DNA of 49,040 bases from Flammula alnicola (lineage: Eukaryota; Basidiomycota; Agaricomycetes; Agaricales; Strophariaceae): NCBI GenBank assembly GCA_015499995.1, contig JADNRV010000350.1, forward strand, positions 1 to 49,040. The letters run 5' to 3'. The translations under genes were made by a program, and so were the position numbers. A model generated the notes under the pieces. It worked only from the letters and a program-made list of their open reading frames with translations. It was not told the DNA's origin and ran no database searches. Positions 41,623-49,040 of the stretch are shown here, piece after piece. Numbering within the stretch: position 1 is the first letter of the stretch; every line of letters starts with the position of its first letter.

Positions 41623-42692
41623 GACTTTAAACACCCGGGGCCACAGTAGCCCAGTGGTCTCGATCACTAAAGACCTGTTGAGGTGGCTGTGCAGCTGCTG
41701 GAAAGGTTGCGGGTTCGATTCCTGCTCACCCCTTCTACCTGATTACAAAGGAAGGAGTTTGTGACAAACAGTTGGTTACTGTCACAATCGGTACTGTATT
41801 CGGTAAACGGATACAGGACTAAGGCTGGTCATCATGATCCTCCGGCCGTGTGGGATGCGGATCTCCGGGCCTGGCAAGCCTACGGCATATCGGGGGGGAA
41901 CGATCACCGTACCCCAAATTGGCAGGCTTGATACACCTGTCGTACCCATTGCGGGAGCGAAAGCACAGGGGGCAGTAAGCGGGGGTAGTTATATTTAGAA
42001 CAAGCCGAACGTCCTGAGAAGGGCCAGGCCACCCTCCACCGCTGAAGACCGGTCCAGCGCCAACTGGCATAAACTGAGTCGGATGGTTGTTAGTCAGCAT
42101 CGAAGGGCAGGGTCGATCTGCAAGCTGTAAAGTGCGGCATCGTTGGTGGCCTCTACCAGGGTCACTCAATGGTTGGGCGAATAGTCCGGGGACCATGAAC
42201 CGCCTTACTGGGAGGCCGTAGGGGTTAGCCCCGGGCCGTTGCAGACACTCCAGGGGGTATCTCTGCAAGGCTGGCCCCTTGGACCGAGCATACCAATAGG
42301 GAAGGTAGCCCGAAATAACTCCATGCCGAGACTTGTCTGTCGGATCAGTTCTCGGATGCACAACATGGTTGGTTGCTGGCAAGACAGAGAGTGGGGACAG
42401 ATGGGGATCCGCGCCGATTGGCTTAAGCGAACCAGCTGCCCTGCAATGGGAAACCGAGTACTCGGGGCTCTATATGAACTCCCCGGGGAGACGCGAGCCG
42501 TAGCGGGCCAGGGCAGTCCCCTGTGACCCGGCTCGAGTAGAGCACTAAATCCTCTGTCGGTTCACCTGGCTGATTAAGCCAGGTATTGAGTCTAAGTTGA
42601 TTCCGGGTACCAGCGCAAGCTGGCGTCTGCCCCGCAAGGGCGCAAGATGGTAGGGCTTCCCTTTGGGGGGCCCTATAGCTCGTAAACTGTTG

Positions 42693-42740
<48 letters not shown>

Positions 42741-42752
42741 CTTTAAACACCC
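41623..42752 (+). mobile_element. long SINE (about 1.1 kb) with tRNA-like head, A-tail and 14-bp TSD
   Basis: GACTTTAAACACCC at 41623-41636 is repeated at 42739-42752 directly after a 41-base A tract (42698-42738). The 5' part carries RNA polymerase III promoter boxes: A-box TAGCCCAGTGG at 41647-41657 and a perfect B-box GGTTCGATTCC at 41712-41722. The body is non-coding and GC-rich; the minus ORF at 41819-42382 has no recognisable domain. The end AAACTGTTGATTTT before the A tract resembles the LINE ends AAATTGTTGATT (40606) and AAATTGTTGATT (45230), so mobilisation by that LINE is likely. It inserted into copia pol at VFKV-KHNA. Confidence 0.9.
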
Positions 42753-42877
42753 AACCAGAGCCAATGGCCTTTTCTTCAGGTGGGAGATCAACTAACTCCC
42801 AAGTGCCATTCTGGAGCAAAGTATTGTACTCTGCATTTGCAGCATCACACCACTTGTCCGCATCGTTGCCCTTCATT

Positions 42878-45285
42878 GCCTGTAGTTTAGGAGCACAGTG
42901 GCTTAGCGGTTACTGCATTGCCCTTAAGGGTGGCTGTGCACCATCCGAGAGGTTGCGGGTTCGATTCCTGCACACAGCAAGTACCACAAGCTTGTGACCT
43001 GGGTTTCATTCCGCAGGATGCTGATGTAAGTCGTCTGCCGTTGGGCGCGTTGTCAGTGTCTAGTGGTCTAAGGAGCCTGGGCGGACCACTGCGGTCACCT
43101 TTGGGCGACATGGGGGCATACTTTGGAGCTGGCATAAATCGTCCGCCATGTTGTGGGGCGTAGCAGGTGCACTGTGGGACGGTCTCCTCACTGTAGTGAG
43201 CAATGGCCTAAGGGCCGCCGCAGGGGTTGGGCACAATGAACATGCTGTAGGCCTACGTCGAGTGTGTAGAGTGTCCGGGGTCCAAGTGATTCCGCGGAAT
43301 GCTGATGTAAATCGACCCTGGCACATTTGGGATCGTCGCATGGCCTCTTAGGTCTGTAAGTCGGCCAGGCTCGTGCAAAGCCATATTGGGGCACCTCGGA
43401 TAGCAGCCTGTAAAGGGTCCGAAAGGATAGGAATCAGTAAGAACTGAGAATTAGGCTGATAACAACCCGACCATGGGTAGACCACCGGCACTGTGATCCA
43501 GGTTTCGGTCGCATACCCACCAGCGGATAACGCACTGCTTGCATGTGGGAGGCCTGTGGGCTGTGCAGGTGGGGCGCCGTTTGGCAAGGACAGGGCACCC
43601 GGCACATCGCAATAGAGTAGTGAGCGGCGTCGTTAGTCGCGAGTCTAAATGGCTTATCTCCCGGTTGCCATGTGGGAGGCTATGTGGGCTGTGGCATGTG
43701 AAGCACAACCGGGTTTGGATCGCGGCAAGACAGTGACTCTGGACAGGATTGGGGATCCGCGCTGGAAGGCATAAGCGAACCACCTGCCGGGGGACGGGAA
43801 TGTATGGCCGGGAGTAGCGCCCTGGTGTCGGCTGGACCGTAGCAGTACTCGGATAGTCCCCTTGTACTGGCTCAACAGATCTATATCCACTGTCACTTGA
43901 TTGGGCATAATAAGTTCCATATCGGGTTAAGTTGAAGCAGCGGTGTTGTCAGTATGCCTTATAGGGCTGGCAATAGGGCTCCTCGCAAGAGGGGCCCTAA
44001 ATCGCGATCTCCAATGCTGTGAGCTTTGGGGATGTCAAACGCATTACTATATTCACTGATGCGATGCATGCTGCTCGTCTATCGGTGAACCCTTCACCGC
44101 ACTCCTTTCAGAGTCAGTCTCTGATGGTGTGTCGCATACTTGAACCTTGGTTTAGGCGCTCGCCTGATCACAAGGTTACTTTTATTGAGTCTCCCTCTGA
44201 TATAGAGTGGGGGATTCAAGATGAAGCTCACGACCTCGTGGCTGGTATGCGTGGTGTTGCCGTCGCTCCTACTACCAAACTCTCTCTCCAGTATGTCCGC
44301 AATTTCGTGGACAAATCGGCACATGCAGATTGGAAACAAAGAGTTTCCGATCAGCCTCATCTCTTGGGCTCTAATTTTATGAGCCTTGACGGGTTAAACG
44401 AGGACCCTGTCCAGCCGACTCCCACTCGTGGGGGGCCTTGGCTTGAATCTGGTAATGAGAGTGTTTCGCTCTTCGCCCGCATGTGCCGTTTGATTATGAA
44501 TCATGCACTGATCAGCTCGTATTACGAGCGGTTCAAATCGATGACCCAAGGGCCCTCGGTTGTGAGTGTGGGGTTTATCCTCATACTCGCGATCATATAT
44601 TCAAGTGCAAGAAACAGCCTTGGACGCGCCGGAAACTGAAACTCGTTTCAGAGCTGGTGACCTATCTGAAGGAACACCCCACGGCATTCGCCTTCTCCCG
44701 GCACCCAGCTGGAGTCGGATGAGGGACTCCGGGAGGGAGGCAATCCTGATCGCGGAGTGGGCCGCGGTCAAATCTACTCGACTACCTGTGATGTGTTTCC
44801 ATTCAGTGGCGGCGAAGCTCCACAAGTGCCTAGGGCCCTGGTCGTTCCAGGGCCGGTGGCGTCGACTCTCTGAGCCGGTGTCATGCGCCGTCGGTGGAGG
44901 ACCCAGTTCGGTGGACGGCGGTGGGGGCTTCGGCTCTTGCTTAGCTATTACAACGTGAATTTTACCGTTGAACCGGGGAGGGTCTGGCAGGCTCTCTTCG
45001 CTTTCGGGTGACCCCCCCTTCCCATCCCAATACTCTTATCTGCCGTTCGTGCAGTAGCGTTAACAACGCCGCTACAACAGACAATCTGTAGTTGCGAGAC
45101 TACTTATTTGGGTTTCAGGCAGCTGTGCCGTCCCGCCTGGCGAGCCTAACTCCTTTCTTTTCTTTCGTGTAAGTACCGTTGCTCATTTGTATTAGTTAGG
45201 GTCCGGACTGCTTTCGTGCCCCGGAATAAAATTGTTGATTAGAAAAGAAAAAAAAAAAAAAAAAAAAAAAAGCCTGCCTGTAGTT
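42878..45285 (+). mobile_element. SINE-LINE chimera inserted as one unit into copia
   Basis: The left part begins with a tRNA-like head: A-box TGGCTTAGCGG at 42899-42909, B-box GGTTCGATTCC at 42958-42968. It runs as a SINE body to about 44003; near 43740 it shares GGGGATCCGCGC and AAGCGAACCA-CTGCC with the SINE at 41637. It then passes without a tail into LINE ORF2 (RNase H), the LINE 3' UTR and an A tail ending 45271. The unit is flanked by GCCTGTAGTT (42878-42887) and GCCTGCCTGTAGTT (45272-45285), a TSD in which one CCTG was gained or lost. Copia flanks are contiguous when the unit is removed. GCGAT at the junction also occurs near the LINE switch point. Confidence 0.85.
44004..44722 (+). 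pseudogene. 5'-truncated LINE ORF2 end (RNase H and C-terminal finger) within the chimera
   Basis: The frame opens with NAVSFGDVKRITIFTDAMHA and parallels LINE copy 1 from its RNase H core to the end PAGVG-stop. Near 44540 one base shift moves from YYERFK to IDDPRALGCECGVYPHTRDH, then KCKKQPW. The 3' UTR (44723-45240) matches that of copy 1 (GAGGGACT, GGGCCGCGGTCAAA, CAAGTGCCTAGGGCC, CCGGACTGCT-TCGTGC). It has no endonuclease or RT, so it is not functional. It represents a LINE subfamily slightly different from copy 1. Confidence 0.88.
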
Positions 45286-45860
45286 GCGAGGATCTGAAGT
45301 CGACGCAGGACCAGCAAATTGCACATACTCAAGACCTTCATCATCAGCTGCATCATCAGCATCCTCAACTGGAGGTGGCGGAGCAGGTGTGACTTTTCAC
45401 CATTCACCAGGTTGCCTAGAAATATGCGTAGAGCGTCTAGGCTGCGGTGGTGGTGTAGGAGTGTGAGGCGCAGGTGCAGGAGGCTGTTCTGGAATAGGCA
45501 GTACAACAGGCTGCTCAGGAGGAGCATCAGGTGCGTTAGCAGGCGCAGGCAGTGCAGGAATAACAGCAGGAGGCGGAATTTGCGCAGGAGGAATCAAATT
45601 ATCATCATCATCATCCCCCCCGATTTCCGGCACAAAAGGAGCAGTCTCCGGTTCCAAAGGTGTGCCAATTGGCATAAGAGCATTTTTAGCGAGTGGGCCA
45701 GAGCCAGCAATGCCAGGGAAGTGACACTCATCAAACCATCATCTCTCCTTTTCCAGTAACTACTACGGTCGACCGTGGGAACAAACTCAGCAACCAGCAA
45801 CATCGTCCCCCACAGCTTCACACCGTCGAGCGCTCTCGGGCGCTCTGTTACTAGCAAGCA

Positions 45861-47977
45861 ATGCCGCCTAAATCCAATCCCAATCCCAAAGGTGGTGGCG
45901 ATCGATCTACCCGATCGCCCGCCACACCTGCTCTAGCCGATCCGCTGGCTGGTTTAACCCCAGCGGAGAGGCTCGCTGTTCAGCAGGCTGCCCTCGCAAG
46001 GCTGGCCCCCTCTACCACTGCGTCTGTCCAGGCAGCGCAGTCTACTGCATTTCCCTCTCCCCAGAGGCAGGTGTACGCATCCCCAGTTCCTCAGCAGACG
46101 AGGCAACTTACACCGAGACCCGATCGACCTCGATCGAGGTCTTCGATTATCCATGACGACAGTGAGGTGCCCTACGGCAAAGAGGGCAATCCTGGCGACG
46201 AAGACGAGGACATGTATGGGGAGGAAGCCCCCCTGCAGGTCCTTCTACCCGCGATAGCACCACCGCACCTCCGGAGGAAGATTCTGAGGTGATGCATCGA
46301 CTCTCTGAGTCTCTCCGGATGGCATCGTCCTGGCTTCGTCGCTCTGGCGGCGAGGCTTTGGATCATGCTGGTTCGGAGGTCTCTCGACCTCTCGCATCGT
46401 CCATCATTGGGTTTATCTCAGCGGTGTACTCATCTTCGTGGTGGGAAGCCACTACACTCAACGTGGACGGTAATCGCACCGTCCATGAGCTTACTTCGAC
46501 GGTTGTGGCCTCGGTCTCTCATCATGAGGAGACGATTCATGCCTCCACGGCCCCCATCCTCCCTGGTGCTTCCAGGTCGGGTCCTATGGACACTGACACA
46601 GACACTGGGATGTCATCTGCCACCCCCGCCCCCACGACTAGGAAGCCGACTGGGAAGGCTAGGGCGCCGGCGTTCACAGCGCCATCTGGTGCAGCGGCAC
46701 CTCCGAAGTCGCAGCCTTCGGCTGCGCTTTTGAAGGGTGCCCCTGCCCCCCGTCAGCCTCGCAAGAGGCCGGCGGACTCCTACTTGAGGCCCCCGCCTCC
46801 TATTCCCCCCCGGCCAGCCGGTTATCCGTCCACCCGTCAGAGCTATGCTCAGATGGCTGTGGCCAACCCGCTGTCCCAGAGGAACCCCGCCATGGGCCCT
46901 AGTGCCTTTGGTGGTGGACCCCCTCGATATCCACCTGCGCCTCGAGTTCCTGCCATGCAGGCGGAGCTCACTGGCAACAAACGACTCCTGTCGTCTCCGA
47001 TAGGGCCGTCCTCTGCGAAGAAGCAGAAGACTACCCCGTCGTTTACTTCGTCTGGACCTACTCGCAAGCAGGTCCTGATCCAATACTCTGGCCCTGGGGA
47101 GCGCCCCAAGGACAGCAAAATCGTCGAGCTTCGCGACAAGATCGACAAAGGACTCCGAGATGCAGCCAGGACCCTTCGGGTCCTGTCTGCCTCTCGTGCA
47201 TACGAGGGCATTTCCCTCGCTACCTCTGGTGTGGCCAACGAGGCCGACCTCAACGTTATCCGTGGATTCGTCCATGCTATCACCCCCACATCCGACACCC
47301 TTGACGTGTGGGTTGGGCTCCCCACCTCGAAGTCTTATCTTAAGGCTCTCGATCTACCTGCGTTCAGTGATTACAACACTAGGACCCCCACCAATGCGAC
47401 GGAGGTGAAGATGGCGATGCTCGCCTCTCCTCTGTCCATGGATATCATGCTCGCGGGCCCCCCTCGCGTCATCCGCAACTCGAAGGCGAGCTCTACCGCT
47501 CACGCCTTCTTCGAAATATACGACTCTCAATCGGGTCAACGCGCGAAGCGTCTTATCAACAAGACCTTCATGTTCCGTGGCAGGGTGATTCTCATTCGCC
47601 CAACCACTGTTAGCCCCGGAGTCCCCCTCTGCACTCGATGCTGGAGGTGGGGCCACCCGAAGAACTCCTGCAAAGCACGCCAGCCGATCTGCGCGCGCTG
47701 CTCTGGACCTCATGAGGCCGATGTTCATCGCATCGCCGCCTCGTGCTGCAAACCTCACCCGGAGGCTAAGCCCCCGACCAAAGGCACTCCGCTTGGTACG
47801 GACTGCCCCCACACCGCGCGGTGCCCTTCGTGCCGCAAGGATCATTGGGCCACTTCGAGCCACTGCTCGTTTTGGTGACACCGCTTCGTCCGTCCCTGGA
47901 TCAAGGCTAAATATGCTGAGGTACGTGATTTTTGGCTAAATCGTCGTCCCACCCATCGCTCACATAACATAGCTTAA
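45861..47977 (+). pseudogene. LINE copy 2 ORF1, gag-like protein with CCHC knuckles
   Basis: It begins MPPKSNPNPKGGGDRSTRSP and shares PRSRSSIIHDDSEVPYG with copy 1. A one-base indel in the C run GCCCCCCT near 46227 shifts the frame (EEAP in the first frame, PPEEDSEVMHRLSESL in the second). The second frame is then open through RKRPADSYLRPPPPIP, the folded region LRDKIDKGLRDAARTLRVLS and knuckles CTRCWRWGHPKNSC, CARCSGPH...HRIAASC and CPSCRKDHWATSSHC. A TGA at 47876-47878 (CSFW-stop-HRFV) interrupts the last 33 codons; copy 1 is open at that point. The final TAA again overlaps the ORF2 ATG. Expected product: RNA-binding component of the LINE particle. Confidence 0.9.
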
Positions 47978-49040
47978 TGCCAGTACAACCCATGCTGGAT
48001 GAGGTGCGGGTGTTGAGTTGGAACGTGGCCAGGGACGGGATGTCCCTGGATGTAATTCTATCTACATGTAACAACATATATGATATTATTTTCGTGCAAG
48101 AACCCCCTTGGCGACACATAAGGACCGCCCCGTCTGCTAAAACCAGAAAGGGCGAGGATGTCATAGGCGCACCGAACCACCCAGATTGGCTGGCAATGGT
48201 CCGTGCGCCCACTACTGCTGATGAGCGACCCCGGGTTATGACCTACGTTTCGACTAGGTTAGCCCGGTACCGTCCGTCTATACGAAGGGATGTGATTGAT
48301 CACCCCGATATACAGGTCCTGTCACTCTCAACAAGTGCCGAGACCTTCTTTTTGATGAACGTCTATTCTGACGCGGACCATGGGGCCATTAACTGGCTCA
48401 AGGCCCACGATACTACACTTCCCCGCTTCCACTTTATGGGCGGGGACTTCAACGCACACTCCGAAGACTGGGACGAAGGTCACAGTGGTCGGGAGGGGTG
48501 CGCTCTCTCACTGCAGCAATCTGCTGCTATTCTTGGGCTTGAACTGGCTGCTTTTTGGCAACCCAGGGCCCACGCATATACCAAGAGATCCCACCAAGCG
48601 CAAAACGGTGATCGATCTCGCTTTCGTCCCACCTAACCAGGTGATTGACGGTACTGTTGTCCGATGCCCGGACATTCAACTCAAATCGGATCATATTCCG
48701 ATCTCGATCACACTGGACATCTCTCCCGCCCCTAACGGGGCGGTTCGGATGTCTCTTCCTACTGATGATGTTCCGGCATTCATCAATTCTATCAGTTCTG
48801 GGCTCCGGGCCATTGACCCGACTGCCCTCTGAACTCCGAGGAACAGATCGAGGCTGCTGCGCAAGCAGTGGCTTTAGTCTTCTCTTCTGCATGGGAGTCC
48901 CATGCTAAAGAGTCCTTTGTTACCCGGCGATCTAAGCCCTGGTGGACCCAGGAGTGCTCAGACACCCTTGACACGTTCCGGCGCAGTCGCCTGCCCGAGG
49001 ACTGGAAATCCTTTCGGAAAACCATCCGAGATGTCAAAGC
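47977..49040 (+). pseudogene. LINE copy 2 ORF2, endonuclease part, cut by window edge
   Basis: The ATG at 47977 opens MPVQPMLDEVRVLSWNVARD with FVQEPPWRHIR, GAPNHPDWLAMV, MNVYSDADHGAINWL and GGDFNAHSEDW, the APE-type endonuclease that nicks the target DNA. An extra T in GCTTTTTGG near 48552 shifts the frame; it continues GNPGPTHIPRDPTKRKTVID, FVPPNQV and KSDHIPISITLDI. A second shift near 48829 (ACTGCCCTCTGAACTCC) ends that frame, and SEEQIEAAAQAVA-like sequence goes on in a third frame. RT and RNase H lie beyond the window. Confidence 0.88.

Larger units (their letters stand above)
40631..45737 (-). mobile_element. Ty1/copia element (pol part) split by SINE and SINE-LINE insertions
   Basis: Copia coding sequence is present in three pieces on the minus strand. 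45737-45272: FDECHFPGIAGSGPLAKNAL, an acidic/Pro-rich linker, RRSTHISRQPGEW and then a TGA (TGG expected), to SDPRNYRQ. 42888-42739: MKGNDADKWCDAANAEYNTL...GSGWVFKV. 41636-40631: KHNADSSIERYKARLVAKGY, then FAPTFRSATLRMIFALAA, LRKSLYGLKQSARQWN, the RT site IYIDDITFA, ATMTRPDIAHAVSYL, and RNase H TYSDAAYGDCIDTGRSTG. Joining across each insertion with one TSD copy restores the frame. Only one stop is seen. The right part was cut by LINE copy 2 at about 45738 and the left part ends in the tail of LINE copy 1. Confidence 0.9.
45738..49040 (+). mobile_element. LINE copy 2, 5' complete, continues beyond the window
   Basis: It starts at about 45738, where the minus-strand copia frame (FDECHFPG) ends and LINE 5' UTR similar to copy 1 begins (CTCTCCTTTTCCAGTAACTA, CCCCCACAGCT). 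ORF1 and the first third of ORF2 follow. The TSD cannot be checked because the 3' end lies outside. It inserted into copia in the opposite orientation. Confidence 0.88.

Noticed and set aside
41647..41722. A tRNA gene, also at 42899-42968
   Set aside because: A- and B-boxes are present but the sequences do not fold into a full cloverleaf in my reading and are joined to long bodies with A-tails; they are SINE heads.
41819..42382. 187-codon minus-strand ORF
   Set aside because: It lies wholly within the SINE body, antisense, with no recognisable domain.
46613..47881. Minus-strand ORFs up to 220 codons
   Set aside because: They are antisense shadows of LINE copy 2 ORF1, caused by its GC-rich codons.

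Overview
The window looks like a piece of a mushroom-forming basidiomycete (Agaricomycete) genome that consists almost entirely of transposable elements. The reasons are short GT-AG introns of about 45-65 bp, a Plavaka-type transposase pseudogene, a chromodomain Ty3/gypsy element, Ty1/copia elements, and LINEs with APE endonuclease, RT and RNase H whose ORF1 carries CCHC knuckles of the CTRCWRWGH type. I cannot name the species. I see no confident host housekeeping gene; the best non-transposon candidate is a 51-residue CPKC/CLTC mini zinc-ribbon protein at 13208-13363 (-).

Layout. 1-1550: end of a copia element (RT/RNase H, polypurine tract, LTR start) followed by a tandem duplication in which the second copy lacks exactly a GT-AG segment. 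1550-4990: AT-rich graveyard with a gypsy integrase relic and several MITE-like pieces. 4992-8598 (-): Plavaka pseudogene. 9372-12968: GC-rich hAT-like non-autonomous element with 8-bp target-site duplications (TSDs), itself hit by a 1.77-kb non-coding LTR-like element. 14302-23189 (-): a Ty3/gypsy chromovirus with both LTRs and a TAGAT TSD. Its 3' LTR carries a 938-bp TIR element, its third ORF carries a second 1.77-kb LTR-like copy, and its second ORF carries a 320-bp hAT MITE. 23430-33340: older AT-rich material (copia relic, another hAT element at 25459-26485, an intron-bearing pseudogene at 27340-28868, a CpG-depleted relative of the 9372-12968 element at 29165-30122). 33610-40630 (+): near full-length LINE, interrupted by a 397-bp almost perfectly palindromic hAT MITE. 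40631-45737 (-): a copia element split by a 1.1-kb tRNA-headed SINE and by a SINE-LINE chimera. 45738-49040 (+): a second LINE copy running off the window.

Functionally the parts depend on one another in trans. The SINEs end with nearly the same 3' tail as the LINEs and were probably mobilised by LINE ORF2. The hAT-like elements have no transposase of their own here. Decay follows one rule: in the gypsy, Plavaka and LINE genes nearly all in-frame stops can be explained by one C-to-T (or G-to-A) change, most often CGA to TGA. Old elements are CpG-poor and AT-rich, while the youngest ones (33.7-49 kb) are GC-rich. The nesting order can be read from the TSDs.
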